Positions 24,044 to 34,569 of a DNA stretch of 64,000 nucleotides are shown piece after piece. Position 1 is the first letter of the stretch; every line of letters starts with the position of its first letter. The position numbers and the translations under genes were made by a program. The notes below the pieces were generated by a model. The model had not been told where the DNA came from, ran no database searches, and saw only the letters and a program-made list of their open reading frames with translations. The DNA lies in NCBI RefSeq assembly GCF_002201515.1, contig NZ_CP021421.1:620001-684000 (forward strand). Direction: 5' to 3'. The DNA comes from Muribaculum intestinale. GTDB taxonomy: Bacteria > Bacteroidota > Bacteroidia > Bacteroidales > Muribaculaceae.

Positions 24044-25246
24044 TCACTCCTTGTCGATTTTCTTCAGGTCGGGGAGAAAGGCGGCCACGATGCCAAGCAA
24101 AGGGAGCAGAGTGCTTATCTCGAACACGAAGTATATGCCCCGTATGTCGGCAAGCCAACCGAAGAATGCGGCCCCGACGCCTCCGAGACCGAACGAAAGG
24201 CCGAAGAACAGACCGGCAATCATACCGACTTTCCCGGGTTTCAACTCGGTGGCATACACAAGTATGGCAGAGAATGCCGAGGATATTACCAGCCCTACGA
24301 TGATGGCGAGTATTATGGTGAGAGTGAGTCCGGCGTAAGGCATTGCTATTGCAAACGGCGCCGCACCAAGTATGGAGCCCCATATCACGTATTTGCGTCC
24401 GATTTTGTCGCCAATATATCCTCCGGCGATTATGCCAACCGCCGATGCGGCAAGAAACGCGAAAAGGGCTATCTGAGAGTATTGTATCGACACCCCGAAC
24501 TTGTCGATAAGAAAGAATGTGAAGTAGCTCGTCATGCTTGCGAGATAGAACTGCTTGGAGAAGGTGAGCACTACCAGCACTGCAAGAGCCATGTTTATGC
24601 GCCGCTTGCTCAGATGGTCTACCACAGAGCGGACTTTGCGTCGCTGCCCGGATATGTTGCTTACAACGCGTTTATACCAGCGCCCTACCCGCGTAAGGAT
24701 TAGAGCGCCCATTATAGCCGCCAAGGCAAACCATAGCACCGCAAGACGACCGTGGGGAAGCACAATCAGCGCTGCGAGCAATGGGCCTATGGCCGTGCCG
24801 CCGTTGCCGCCAACCTGGAATATCGACTGAGCGAGGCCTTTCTTGCCGCCGGCGGCAAGCTGTGCCACACGCGACGCCTCGGGATGGAAGATGGACGACC
24901 CTATGCCTATCACCGAGACGGCTCCGAGCATGGCGGCGTAGCTGCCGGTAAATGCGAGCCATATGAGACCGGTAAGGGTGAAGCACATGCCGGCAGCGAG
25001 TGCGTAAGGGCTGGGGCGCCGGTCGGCGTACATACCCACAAAGGGCTGCAACAATGACGATGTGAGCTGAAACACCAGAGTGATGACTCCAATCTGTATG
25101 AATGACAGCCCCATCTCTTCTTTTATTATCGGATAGATTGACGGTACGATGCTCTGTACCATGTCGTTGAGCAGGTGGGCTATACTTATGGCAAACAGTA
25201 TTCTGAATGCCGTGCGGGATTCCTCCTGTAGTGATGTCGGATTCAT
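24044..25246 (-). CDS. MFS transporter, fosmidomycin-resistance (Fsr)-like
   Basis: 400-aa, 12-helix major-facilitator exporter. The N-terminus RILFAISIAHLLNDMVQSIV with conserved H-x-x-N-D, the loop FVGMYADRRPSPYALAAGM (motif A) and GIGSSIFHPEASRVA with the HPEA signature are hallmarks of Fsr-type exporters. Substrate is unproven; fosmidomycin resistance is known only for the E. coli relative. Expressed with or near the downstream antiporter. Confidence 0.88.
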   Translation of the reverse strand: MNPTSLQEESRTAFRILFAISIAHLLNDMVQSIVPSIYPIIKEEMGLSFIQIGVITLVFQLTSSLLQPFVGMYADRRPSPYALAAGMCFTLTGLIWLAFTGSYAAMLGAVSVIGIGSSIFHPEASRVAQLAAGGKKGLAQSIFQVGGNGGTAIGPLLAALIVLPHGRLAVLWFALAAIMGALILTRVGRWYKRVVSNISGQRRKVRSVVDHLSKRRINMALAVLVVLTFSKQFYLASMTSYFTFFLIDKFGVSIQYSQIALFAFLAASAVGIIAGGYIGDKIGRKYVIWGSILGAAPFAIAMPYAGLTLTIILAIIVGLVISSAFSAILVYATELKPGKVGMIAGLFFGLSFGLGGVGAAFFGWLADIRGIYFVFEISTLLPLLGIVAAFLPDLKKIDKE

Positions 25247-25318
25247 ATAAATTTAGACAATCTCTTATTTTGCCGGCAAAATTAGTTAATTTTGCGGAAA
25301 TTAAAGACAATACGGAGA

Positions 25319-25573
25319 ATGACATATCAATATAGCACACAAGGCACATGTTCGCGCCTTATAGAAATCGAACTCGACAACGGAGTAATAAAGTCGGTGT
25401 CATTTACAGGAGGATGCCATGGCAATCTTCAGGGTATCTCATCACTTGTATGCGGCATGACTCCCGACGAGGTAATCGCGCGTCTGGGGGGCATACGCTG
25501 CGGCGGCAAGGACACCTCGTGTCCCGACCAGCTCGCCAGAGCTCTGAAGGCCAACCTTGCCAATCCTGCTTAA
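25319..25573 (+). CDS. TSCPD-domain protein (TIGR03905-like)
   Basis: 84-aa small protein with the T-S-C-P-D signature (GKDTSCPDQLARAL) and further Cys in GTCSR, GGCHGN, SSLVCGM and GIRCGG: the four-cysteine TIGR03905 type related to the zinc tail of B12-dependent ribonucleotide reductases. Function unknown. The ATG at 25319 is preferred because an earlier TTG reading would begin inside the -7 box TAATTTTG (25288-25295). Confidence 0.88.
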   Translation: MTYQYSTQGTCSRLIEIELDNGVIKSVSFTGGCHGNLQGISSLVCGMTPDEVIARLGGIRCGGKDTSCPDQLARALKANLANPA

Positions 25574-25633
25574 CGGGAGCACGAAAAGCAATTTTTACTA
25601 CGCGACGTAAGATATTAATCTACTGCATATTGT

Positions 25634-25644
25634 GGGGGGGGGGG
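25634..25644. repeat. Homopolymer tract of 11 G
   Basis: Eleven consecutive G (followed by TAATTT) about 77 bases upstream of an outer-membrane protein start; a candidate slipped-strand switch in its promoter region. Confidence 0.9.
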
Positions 25645-25720
25645 TAATTTCTTTCCCATAAGGGGGTGTTATTTTGTCAATTATTATTAACTTCGTGCCA
25701 CACATCAACAGATTTTCCAC

Positions 25721-28024
25721 ATGAACCAACATCTTAGAATACTCGTCGCTATGATATTTGCACTTGTTGCCACGAGTAAAGTTTCGGCCAGAACCATATG
25801 TGGCACGGTGCTTTCGGAATGTGATTCCACTGCTGTAGTAGGAGCCACATGCCGCCTGCTTGCCGACAATAAGTTTATATCGGGCACAGTATCCGACATA
25901 TCGGGTGCATTCACATTTGATACGGATGTATCCTCTAACATAACGCTTGAGATAGGCATGACGGGGTATACCGGGGCCACTGTCATCATTGACCGCGGCC
26001 AGGGAAATATAAATCTCGGTAATTTATATCTGTCGGAAGGAGTGTCGCTTGACGAAGTCACTGTCACCGGTAAGGCAATGATAGATGCCCGCGGGCGTAC
26101 CGTAGTATTTCCATCCAAGTCGGATATAAAAGCCTCGTCGACGGCGGTAGGTCTGTTTCAGAAACTCCCTCTTGCCGGGCTTGAAGCCGACCCTATAAAC
26201 CGCAGCTTAAAGGTAGACGGCGCCGCTCCGATGATTCTAATCAATGGAGTGCCGTCAACGATGGCCGATGTAAACACTTTGCAGCCAAAGGATATCGAGA
26301 AGATCGAGTACTCGCGCATCACCCCCGGCCGATATGCCGACCGGGGCATGAACGGGCTTATAAATATCACCCTTCGTAAACGCAACGACGGCGGACAGAT
26401 ATATGTCTGGGGGCGCAGTGCGGTGGCTACCGCATTTGTCGACGGGTCGGTAGAAGCGTCGTACCATCAGGGGGCGTCGCAGTTTTCTCTGTCGTGGACT
26501 CCGTCGTGGCGCAACTATCAGCAGGTATACGACAATAGCGATGAGGCCTACATCGGAGATGATTTCCGCGTCGACATCAAGTCGCACGACCGTAATCCGT
26601 TCAACTATTTCTACAATCAGTTGCAGACAAAGTATACCTACAGCCCCACCGAAAGTACTACACTGTCGGTCACGTTCTCGGCTACGCCCATGACTTCGAA
26701 AAACCGTCTGGTCGGATATGATGAGGACTCGCAACTTGGCGCATGCGACAAATTCAGCCGGTCGACAAGCCGGGATTTCGCACCGTCGCTCGATCTGTTC
26801 TTGCGCCGCGACTTCAATGAGAGCAATTCTCTGGAGGCGCAGGTGGTAGGCACTATAAGTTCAAGCGACTATAGGCGCGAGAATCGTTTCATATATGACG
26901 GGGACGATGAGCGGGAATATGTGATGGATGCCGACAACCGGCGCCGCTCTCTCATAACCGAAGTAAGCTATACCCATACATTTGGCGCCAACACCTCACT
27001 GTCGGGAGGTGTGCAGAACACCATGTCGCATTCGACCAACCGATATCTGCACACCGAGTACAAGCCATTGCTTACCGAAAACAACAATTATGTGTATGCC
27101 GACCTCGGCCAACGCTTAGGCAATGTGTATCTTATGGCATCGACCGGCGTCAAAATGTTTTGGGTTAAAAACGACATGAACCGGCGCCACTTCATCAGGA
27201 ATATCACCACCGCACGCGCTTCGTGGAATATCTCGCAGAAGTGGAGTATGGCCGCATCGTTTATATTTACTCCGGATATACCGTCGCTTGCCGATCTTAC
27301 CGACTATCCGCAGCAGACATCGCCCTATCTCGTCTCCAACGGAAATCCCTCACTGAAAGTGTCGGAGACGCTCGGCTACCGTATCCAGGCCACTTATCAG
27401 CATGACAAGTTGGCGATGTCGCTCAACCTGTTGATGGCCGACATCAACAATTGTGCGATATCCGATGTGGAATATCTCGGCGATATGCTTTTCCTGTCGC
27501 ATCCTGTAAATGTGCCTTCCCGCCACATGTACAAAGGCTCAGTGAACATAAAAATCAGTGACATACAGGGATTTGGAGCACGGGCATATGCCGGAATCAC
27601 CCACTACGAGAATCGCATGGACGGATGCCGACGCCGACTTACAAGCATCGACGGAAGTGTGAGCCTGTGGTGGAACAAAGGCCCGTTTACGGTATCGTTC
27701 TGGCAGAAATTTCCGGGGAAATTCCTGACCGGATACCGCGTGAGCAAGGATGAAAACAACAATTCGCTGAGTTTCAGCTACAAGCCCGACAAGCATTGGA
27801 ATTTCGACATATCCTGGATGTATATATTCAGTAAAAAAGGGTCGCAGTATCCATCGTGGAACTATTCGCCGGCGAACCCCTATACTACTGACCGTTACAT
27901 CCGTAACAACGCCAATATGGTGACTCTGTCGGTAAGCTATTCGGCCGACTTCGGCTCGATATTCCGCAGCGGCAGCCGCTCGCTCAACAACTCCGACTCC
28001 GGGTCATCGCTCCTCAAAATGTAG
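25721..28024 (+). CDS. Outer-membrane beta-barrel protein (TonB-receptor-like)
   Basis: 767 aa. Signal peptide (MNQHLRILVAMIFALVATSKVSA), a carboxypeptidase-regulatory-like domain (about 25-110: ICGTVLSECDSTAVVGATC...GYTGATVIIDRG), a plug-like segment (DEVTVTGKAMIDARGRTVVF; LINGVPSTMADVNTLQPKDI; ADRGMNGLINITLRKR) and a C-terminal outer-membrane barrel of the OMP_b-brl_3 type. No SusD partner follows. Substrate unknown. The upstream poly-G tract suggests phase-variable expression. Confidence 0.88.
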   Translation: MNQHLRILVAMIFALVATSKVSARTICGTVLSECDSTAVVGATCRLLADNKFISGTVSDISGAFTFDTDVSSNITLEIGMTGYTGATVIIDRGQGNINLGNLYLSEGVSLDEVTVTGKAMIDARGRTVVFPSKSDIKASSTAVGLFQKLPLAGLEADPINRSLKVDGAAPMILINGVPSTMADVNTLQPKDIEKIEYSRITPGRYADRGMNGLINITLRKRNDGGQIYVWGRSAVATAFVDGSVEASYHQGASQFSLSWTPSWRNYQQVYDNSDEAYIGDDFRVDIKSHDRNPFNYFYNQLQTKYTYSPTESTTLSVTFSATPMTSKNRLVGYDEDSQLGACDKFSRSTSRDFAPSLDLFLRRDFNESNSLEAQVVGTISSSDYRRENRFIYDGDDEREYVMDADNRRRSLITEVSYTHTFGANTSLSGGVQNTMSHSTNRYLHTEYKPLLTENNNYVYADLGQRLGNVYLMASTGVKMFWVKNDMNRRHFIRNITTARASWNISQKWSMAASFIFTPDIPSLADLTDYPQQTSPYLVSNGNPSLKVSETLGYRIQATYQHDKLAMSLNLLMADINNCAISDVEYLGDMLFLSHPVNVPSRHMYKGSVNIKISDIQGFGARAYAGITHYENRMDGCRRRLTSIDGSVSLWWNKGPFTVSFWQKFPGKFLTGYRVSKDENNNSLSFSYKPDKHWNFDISWMYIFSKKGSQYPSWNYSPANPYTTDRYIRNNANMVTLSVSYSADFGSIFRSGSRSLNNSDSGSSLLKM

Positions 28025-28075
28025 CCATAACCGACGGAACTATATACAACGGACTGAGTGGTTTCGACCGGAAAT

Positions 28076-28226
28076 GATATGCCGCTTACACTATATCTGC
28101 AAGCCCGATGAAATTGTCGGCAAGCATCATTGGATATGGTATGACTTTAAGACTGGTCAACCTCGATGTGAATTAACACCGCCCCCCGATGACCGTTATA
28201 TCCCCGAGGCTTTTAAACAGCATTCA
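28076..28226 (+). pseudogene. Relaxase C-terminal fragment (mobile-element scar)
   Basis: Reads YICKPDEIVGKHHWIWYDFK...ELTPPPDDRYIPEAFKQ, nearly identical to residues ~355-400 of the relaxase at 43766-45199 in this window. It lacks the catalytic N-terminus and runs into unrelated sequence. It therefore marks a former mobilizable-element insertion. The remainder of 28227-28452 shows no gene. Confidence 0.8.
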
Positions 28227-28452
28227 AACTCAACTACAGCCATTCCCAGCACATGGGAATATACCATGGACTCTAATCCCAACGCCATCAAAAGGTCTGA
28301 GACTCTTACCAAACTTTTGATTGTAGTGTTTCCGACATTAGTGTCCACAAAAAAACATGAGAGTTCTTTGAAATTATTGATATTCTGATTGTTATCCAAG
28401 ATTTGCAAGCACATCGATTTGAATTTATTTTTGCAGTCTGAATCAGACTGTT

Positions 28453-28542
28453 ATGAACAAAGACCCATATGTTTTTGCCCCAATTAGTCGAATTTATGGA
28501 CGAATTCAAATTCCGTAGAATCGTATGGTTTACACAGGATAG
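28453..28542 (+). pseudogene. IS4-type (DUF4372) transposase N-terminal fragment, frameshifted
   Basis: Starts MNKDPYVFA and continues, after a one-base shift, QLVEFMDEFKFRRIV, which matches the typical start of DUF4372-containing IS4-family transposases in Bacteroidetes. It ends within 30 codons. A decayed insertion-sequence head next to the relaxase scar. Confidence 0.5.
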
Positions 28543-28570
28543 TTTTTAGTGTTTAAAATTGGCATTAAAA

Positions 28571-28601
28571 ATATAGGCCTGCTATCACTGCAAGCCTATA
28601 T
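28571..28601 (-). terminator. Terminator of the GH3 operon
   Basis: ATATAGGCCTGC / GCAAGCCTATAT inverted repeat; on the minus strand followed by TTTTTAAT. Confidence 0.75.
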
Positions 28602-28638
28602 CATACATATTCAAATCTTCTTTACCTTAGGAAATATT

Positions 28639-30960
28639 TTACTTGTTGGGGGTTGTCCATTTATATGTGTCGTTGCAGGCAATGTCCATTACGCTGGTGC
28701 CGGCTTGCATACGGAATTTACCTTTTTCAAGAACCCACTTGCCATCGTAGTCCACGAATGCGAGGTCACTGGCTTTGATGGGCAGGGTTACTGTTTTGGT
28801 CTCACCGGGTTTGAGTTCTACTTTTTCAAACGCGCGCAGTCGGCGATTGTCAGGAGTCAGAGATGCTACCATATCTCGGCTGAAAAGCATAACGACTTCC
28901 TTACCGGTGCAATTACCTGTGTTGGTGACGTCGATTGTGAAAATGAGATTATCGTTGACACCGAATTCAGAATGTGAGCAGCGGAGATTGTCATATTTGA
29001 AAGTCGTGTAACTGAGACCATAGCCAAAGGGCCACTGCACCGATACAACGGCATCGTAGTCATAGGCACCTTCCATTTTATCCATTTCTTCGCTCACACG
29101 ATAATCGTAGGTGGTGAGCTCAGCCTGATGGCGTGGATAAGTGTAGGGCATTTTGCCACTTGGATTGGTGTCACCTGCAAGAATGTTGGCTAGTGCTTCA
29201 CCACCGAAATTACCGGGAAGCAATATGTTGACTATGCCATCCGCCAGTGGCTCTATGTCACTAATGATACGCGGACGACCGCCGTTGAGAATCAGGATAA
29301 TTGGCTTGCCTGTCGCTGCAAGAGCCTTCACAAGGTTGCGCTGGTTTTCAGAAACAGCTAGATCCGAAAGGTTTCCCGGTGTCTCGCAATAGGAATTCTC
29401 ACCTATGCAAGCTACAATAACGTCAACATCTGACGCCGCTGCCACAGCCTTTTCAATCTCCGGTTCGTTTTCCTCGTGATAGGCTCCTTCGGCAGGATAA
29501 GTGACACCCTGTTCAAGAACTATATTCTTCTTGCCAAACTTATTGACCAATGCCTTGTAGATGGTGTTGTATTTCGATGCGAAACGGTCAGTCAGATGAC
29601 CTTGCCATGAATAGCTCCAGCCGCCATTGAGACAGCGCATCGAGTTGGCATTAGGACCTGTCAGCAGAATCTTTGTACCTTTCTTCAACGGAAGAATGCC
29701 GCCGTTGTTTTTGAGCAGTATCTCCGATTCTTCCGCGGCCTGAAGAGCGACTTGCTCGTGACGGTCGCAGGCGAAGTCGGCATAGTCTTTGGGATATGTA
29801 TTGGGAGTGTCAAACAGCCCGAGACGATATTTCAAGCGCAGGACACGACGTGCTGCGTCGTCAATACGCTCCTGAGATACGCGACCCTCATTTACGAGTT
29901 CTTTAAGCAGAGTGCAGAAATTGAGGTCGTATGGCTCCATTGACATGTCGATTCCGGCATTGATAGCCATTTCGATAGCCTCTTTTTTGTCGTGAGCCAC
30001 ATATTCGCGGGTATAGAGATTGTTGATGTCGGCCCAGTCAGTCACAATCATTCCGTCCCAGTTAAGGTCTTCTTTAAGCCACTTGGTGAGCAACTCGTTA
30101 TTGGCGTGAACAGGGCGACCGTTGATTGAACCGCTGTTGACCATTACGGTCAACGCTCCCGCCTCGATACAGGCGCGGTAAGGCTCAAAAAACTTCTCAC
30201 GGAGATCAGACGGAGAAATATATGCCGGGGTGCGGTCTTTGCCTGTTCGCGGAGCGCCGTAGCCGAGATAATGCTTTACCGAGGTGGCTATATTATGTCG
30301 GCCTATCTTATTCGGGTTGTCGCCCTGAAAGCCCTTGACCTGCTGTACGCCCATGATGGCGTTGACTAATGGATCCTCTCCGTAGTTTTCCCATACACGG
30401 CTCCAACGCGGGTCGCGGGTGAGGTCAACGGTAGGAGAATATGTCCACGGACAGTTGGCGGCGCGAGTCTCGTATGCCGTAATTTCAGCAGCTCTGCGAG
30501 CCAACGTCGGGTTAAACGACGCACCTACGTTTATGTTCTGCGGAAACAGCACACCGCCAAGAGTGTAGGTTGTGCCGTGATTTTGGTCGAGTCCATAGAT
30601 ACAAGGGATGCCGATTTCTTTCATTGACACCTCCTGAATCTGACCGATCAGTTTCTCCCATTTCGCAGGAGTCTGTGCTGTCGGTCCGCCGGGAGCATTC
30701 AACACAGAGCCGACCTTATAGACAGCGATAGCCTCATGAAGTTTCTGAGGATCGAGAAAGAACTCACCGTCCTTCCAGTCGCCAAGCACATCAATGGAAA
30801 GCTCGGTCATCTGGCCGATTTTCTCGTCAAGGCTCATTTTAGACAATATACTTTCTACAGCTGCCTCAATATCAGGGTCGGAGGGGATTGCCGCTACAGC
30901 AGCCTGTATTGAACAGGCTGCTGTAGTGACTGTCAAAAATGTCATTACTTGTTTCAACAT
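28639..30960 (-). CDS. GH3 beta-glucosidase, exported
   Basis: 773-aa retaining exo-glycosidase (BglX-like) releasing glucose from beta-glucan oligosaccharides. Signal peptide at residues ~1-24 points to the periplasm. N-terminal TIM-barrel domain with [26 protein letters not shown] and the nucleophile D308 in MIVTDWADI; alpha/beta sandwich domain ([18 protein letters not shown]...); C-terminal fibronectin-like domain ([13 protein letters not shown]). It starts one base after the upstream TIG-domain gene, so they share an operon, a remnant of a polysaccharide utilisation locus. Confidence 0.95.
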   Translation of the reverse strand: MLKQVMTFLTVTTAACSIQAAVAAIPSDPDIEAAVESILSKMSLDEKIGQMTELSIDVLGDWKDGEFFLDPQKLHEAIAVYKVGSVLNAPGGPTAQTPAKWEKLIGQIQEVSMKEIGIPCIYGLDQNHGTTYTLGGVLFPQNINVGASFNPTLARRAAEITAYETRAANCPWTYSPTVDLTRDPRWSRVWENYGEDPLVNAIMGVQQVKGFQGDNPNKIGRHNIATSVKHYLGYGAPRTGKDRTPAYISPSDLREKFFEPYRACIEAGALTVMVNSGSINGRPVHANNELLTKWLKEDLNWDGMIVTDWADINNLYTREYVAHDKKEAIEMAINAGIDMSMEPYDLNFCTLLKELVNEGRVSQERIDDAARRVLRLKYRLGLFDTPNTYPKDYADFACDRHEQVALQAAEESEILLKNNGGILPLKKGTKILLTGPNANSMRCLNGGWSYSWQGHLTDRFASKYNTIYKALVNKFGKKNIVLEQGVTYPAEGAYHEENEPEIEKAVAAASDVDVIVACIGENSYCETPGNLSDLAVSENQRNLVKALAATGKPIILILNGGRPRIISDIEPLADGIVNILLPGNFGGEALANILAGDTNPSGKMPYTYPRHQAELTTYDYRVSEEMDKMEGAYDYDAVVSVQWPFGYGLSYTTFKYDNLRCSHSEFGVNDNLIFTIDVTNTGNCTGKEVVMLFSRDMVASLTPDNRRLRAFEKVELKPGETKTVTLPIKASDLAFVDYDGKWVLEKGKFRMQAGTSVMDIACNDTYKWTTPNK

Positions 30961-30961
30961 A

Positions 30962-31958
30962 TTAGCGAAGAGTTACGAGATCTACATAGTAACCATGACC
31001 GACGCAGATGAATCCGGCCTGCTCCTGAATCATATCAAGAGCTTCTTTTGTCAGCGTGATTTCTGCGATACCATCGGTTGAGAATTCAATCGTTCCTGTG
31101 CCGGGAAGGTCGTTCCACCATACGGTAGTGGTGCGAAGCTGATGATATTCGTCGGTAGGTTCTACCGAATAGTGAATTGACATTACAGCGCCCGGTTTAA
31201 TACCTGCAAAAACATCCATGCCGATTAGGTTGAATGTTTTGTTGGGACTTTCATCGGGAAGATCCCACGAAACATAGTGGTGTCCTGACCACAGGGTCTG
31301 CTGAGATGACATAACCACTGTTGTGGTGGTCTCAACCTGACCGTTCTTGTAGAACTGTACTTCAGCACCATCATTCATAACACCCGACATGGGATACTCT
31401 CCATCTTCAAGGGTCGGGGTGGAGAAGCTGATTGCAGTCGAGGTCTTTTCAGTGAATTCAGAAATCCTGGTTCCTCCGATTTCAATAGAAGCCACTCTGT
31501 CGAGATTGATACCAGTAAGCGTGGTCACAGCGCCCGAGGTAATACGGTCCGCTCCTGAAGTGATGAGAGCGGATGAGCTTACAGTCACTTTATTTGCACC
31601 GTAGTTCATACCCTCGGCATCAATGAGTTCCAGTCTGAAAGTACCATTGACGGCATTTGCTGGAACAGTATAGGTGAGAATATCATTGCCGTTTTCGGTA
31701 GAATAGACAACAGGAATCGGTTCAGAAGCACCGATTGTGATTGATTTCACCGAGCTGAGATTGCGACCATAAAGAACTGCGCTATGTCCGGGAGCGACAA
31801 TGCGCTCGAATGAAACTTCCGACGCCCATGGATCACCATCCAGCGGGTTGACATTGATGATGCCTTCGCGTGAAGTTGATTTACCCTGAGTGGTTGTGAC
31901 AACAACCTTCATCTCGTATGTACCCGCGGGCAGAGGCATATCAATAGCCTTACCTGTT
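30962..31958 (-). pseudogene. IPT/TIG-domain surface glycan-binding protein, 5' truncated by IS21
   Basis: The open frame runs without a start codon straight into the IS21 end at 31958/31959 (reading TGKAIDMPLPAGTYEM...). What remains (about 330 aa) has two or three immunoglobulin-like TIG domains (ERIVAPGHSAVLYGRNLSSV and ITSGAVTTLTGINLDRVASI) and a C-terminal ligand-binding-like domain rich in Trp (LWSGHHYVSWDLP; TTVWWNDLPGTGTI). This is the usual layout of SusE/F-position surface glycan-binding proteins. Signal peptide and N-terminal domain are lost, so it is presumably non-functional. Confidence 0.8.
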
Positions 31959-32032
31959 TGTATCTAACATTTGAAAAGGGACCCGGATAGCATTTGAAAA
32001 GGGGACCACCCGGGATGGGGATGCAAAGATAA

Positions 32033-32821
32033 TTATAATTGTTGAGTCATCATTTCCTGAGTTTCTTTCATGCGGTATGATTTGCCTGTCATGTTAAGCA
32101 GTATAGCCTTGTGGGTCAGGCGGTCTACCATTGCGGCGACCAGTACTTTGTCGTCAATAATCTCGTTCCAGCGGTTGAATGCGAGATTGGTGGTGACGAC
32201 TGTCGTCTTCTTGTCGGTGCGGAGGGAGAGATGGTTGAAGAGCATCTCTGCGCCGGCCTTGTCGCAGGAGACGTAACCGAACTCATCACAGATGACCATG
32301 TCGTATCTCTCGAACTTGTTTTCCAGCGACCGGAGTGTCAAAGCGTTGCGGCATTCGCGTATCTGCGTGAGCAGTCTTGGCACGGATGTGAACAGCACCG
32401 AGTGTCCGGCATTACATGCGGCGATACCGAGAGCTGTCGCCAGATGAGTCTTGCCTGTTCCGGGATTGCCGTATAGAATGAGGTTGCGTCCGTTTTTGAT
32501 GAAGTCGAGTGTCTCGAGTGTCGGGAGCGCTTTCCGGGCATCGGCGGGCAGAGCGTCGGTGTCGATTTCGTTAAGATAGCGAAGTTGCGGGAACCCTGCG
32601 TTTTTGATGCGGTGACGGCGCTGGTTTTCAGAGCGGTTCTCTTTTTCGCGCCGGAGCAGTTCGGCTGTAAACCGCCATAGGTTCCATTGTTCGTCGGCGC
32701 TCTGCTGTATAAGCAGGTCGATGTCGCGCCGCACAAGCGGGAGTTTAAGGTCGAAAGCGCATGAGCGAATGAGCTCCCGAAGTCCGTCACGGTCTGTTTC
32801 ATGTATGTCTGTCATTGTCAT
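32033..32821 (-). CDS. istB: IS21 helper ATPase IstB
   Basis: 262-aa AAA+ ATPase that assists IstA in target choice. Walker A LYGNPGTGKTHLATALG, Walker B MVICDEFGYV, sensor VVTTNLAFNRW. Starts 31 bases after istA. Differs from the second copy at two residues (A/T and the final L/I). Confidence 0.96.
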   Translation of the reverse strand: MTMTDIHETDRDGLRELIRSCAFDLKLPLVRRDIDLLIQQSADEQWNLWRFTAELLRREKENRSENQRRHRIKNAGFPQLRYLNEIDTDALPADARKALPTLETLDFIKNGRNLILYGNPGTGKTHLATALGIAACNAGHSVLFTSVPRLLTQIRECRNALTLRSLENKFERYDMVICDEFGYVSCDKAGAEMLFNHLSLRTDKKTTVVTTNLAFNRWNEIIDDKVLVAAMVDRLTHKAILLNMTGKSYRMKETQEMMTQQL

Positions 32822-32852
32822 TCAGTGTATTGGTTGTTTTTTGGGGGGGTAT

Positions 32853-34454
32853 TCAGTCTGCCTGCGATGCGCGGGTATATTCCATAAATGATGAAAGCAT
32901 GTCAAGGGTATGGCTTGCCGAACTTTCTATTTCAGCCTGTTGCGGGTCGGGAACGTTCGTTGCCGCGATATCGGCGGTTGACTGCATATGTCCTTCCGCC
33001 GAGATCATCTGAGCCTGTATCTGTTCAGATGAGAGGCGCTGGAGCCCGCGGGACGAAAGACTTGTGGCGGCACGGACGATGTCAGTGTATGCCAGATTGT
33101 TGTCGCGGGTGAACACAAGCAGTTCTATGAAGCTTCGCGGAGACTCGCGGAAGTGTTCGCGGTAAAGCGCCGCCACCGACGGATGTACCTGTTGCAGAGC
33201 CACAGACCGCCCCAGAGCGGCCGGTTTGCGCAGGAATGTACCCAGATAATGCATCAGGTCGATGACCCAGTCGCCGGAGCGTCGGCTTCGGGCATGATTG
33301 GCCACCTTGTCGCGTCCGTAAAGCACCACGATGCGCTCGGAATACAGCTTTACCGCCACCTGCGAGCCCACCAGACGGTCGGGCACAGAGTAGTGCACTC
33401 CGTCAACGGTTATCGTTGAATACTTTCCGACGCGGTACAGCCGCTGCTCGAAGCAGCCGATGTCACCGTGGTCCAACGGACGTAGCGCCGCCAGATCGGC
33501 CTGTATGCGCAGGCGTTTTTCTTCCGCCGACATGTTGGACGCCTCTGTGTTGAGCCTGTCGCAGACTGCCGCCAGATGCGTCTGCGCGGCATCCAGGGAG
33601 TCAAACCGGACCTCGAACGAGAATGCACGACGCCGGATATATTCCACCGAACGTTCCACCTTGCCTTTTTCCCATCCCGAGCGAGGGTTGCAGAAATGGG
33701 GTGTGAAACAGTAGTGTACCTCCATGCGCAGCAGCGCATCCGTGTGCTCGCGGTCGCGCCCGAGGAACTTCTTTACGGCGGTACGCATGTTGTCATAGGC
33801 CATCACGCGCGGGGTGCCCCCCAACTCCCGGAAGCAGTTGCGGTGGGCTTCCATAAGAGCCAGGGTATCTTCGCGCGAAAACAGATATGCCTTGCGCATA
33901 TTGCTGTGGTCGAGGGTGAATACCGCCATGTGAAGGCGAGTCCTGACTCCACCGATCCACAGGGTAAGCACGCCCCAGTCGAACTCGCAACGGAATCCAG
34001 GCTCATAGTCCTGACGGATATATGCCTTTGCAGGCTTTTCTTGCGACTTCGGCGCTGCCTCCAGCGCACGGACATACTGACATACTGTGGAATAGGCGAT
34101 ACGCACGCCATCGTCCTGAAGACGTCGCCACATATCGAGCTTGCGCATCTGCTGCTTGTGCAATCCGGCAGCGACGTTCTCACGGTTGCGGGCGATAAAA
34201 CCATCGATGCGACGGCGGACATCATCGGTCACGACACGCCTGACGCGTCCGCTGCTGTCATACTTCGGCCTGGTCAGCAGATAATCGTCAACCTCCCGCT
34301 CTGTCGGTGACGGGCCTGTCTCTCTATCGAACTCGCGCAGATACTTGCGCACGGTCTTGCGGCTCATGCCGTTGCGGCGCGCTATCTCGCGGATGCTCAT
34401 CCCCTCGCGGCGATGAGACAGAATAATGGATGTTTTTTCCTCCATGTGTAGCAT
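32853..34454 (-). CDS. istA: IS21 transposase IstA
   Basis: 533-aa integrase-type transposase. N-terminal helix-turn-helix REIARRNGMSRKTVRKYL; rve DDE core beginning CEFDWGVLTLWIGG, second Asp in MAYDNMRTAVKK, Glu in GWEKGKVERSVEYIRR; C-terminal beta-barrel (YSVPDRLVGSQVAVKLYSE). Intact, so this copy may be mobile. Confidence 0.96.
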   Translation of the reverse strand: MLHMEEKTSIILSHRREGMSIREIARRNGMSRKTVRKYLREFDRETGPSPTEREVDDYLLTRPKYDSSGRVRRVVTDDVRRRIDGFIARNRENVAAGLHKQQMRKLDMWRRLQDDGVRIAYSTVCQYVRALEAAPKSQEKPAKAYIRQDYEPGFRCEFDWGVLTLWIGGVRTRLHMAVFTLDHSNMRKAYLFSREDTLALMEAHRNCFRELGGTPRVMAYDNMRTAVKKFLGRDREHTDALLRMEVHYCFTPHFCNPRSGWEKGKVERSVEYIRRRAFSFEVRFDSLDAAQTHLAAVCDRLNTEASNMSAEEKRLRIQADLAALRPLDHGDIGCFEQRLYRVGKYSTITVDGVHYSVPDRLVGSQVAVKLYSERIVVLYGRDKVANHARSRRSGDWVIDLMHYLGTFLRKPAALGRSVALQQVHPSVAALYREHFRESPRSFIELLVFTRDNNLAYTDIVRAATSLSSRGLQRLSSEQIQAQMISAEGHMQSTADIAATNVPDPQQAEIESSASHTLDMLSSFMEYTRASQAD

Positions 34455-34569
34455 TTTGTGGAATCGTTGATGTCGTTCTTTCTAATCAACGATATCCGGT
34501 TGAACTTACCCATGGGGTGGGTCCCTTTTCAATTGCTCTACCTGGGTCCCTTTTCAAATGTTAGATGCA

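Larger units (their letters stand above)
31959..34569. mobile_element. IS21-family element, copy 1
   Basis: 2,611 bp bounded by 5'-TG...CA-3' ends: TGTATCTAACATTTGAAAAG at the left and the complement of TGCATCTAACATTTGAAAAG at the right. Each end has a second internal CCCTTTTCAA-type repeat, as in the multiple transposase-binding sites of IS21. Carries istA and istB on the minus strand. ACCTGT lies on both outer sides, but the left flank is the TIG gene and the right flank an integrase tail, so a simple insertion does not explain the locus. Confidence 0.93.

Noticed and set aside
33576..34310. 244-codon plus-strand frames inside the IS21 copies (33576-34310 and 53401-54135)
   Set aside because: Antisense shadows of istA; present only because the two copies are identical.
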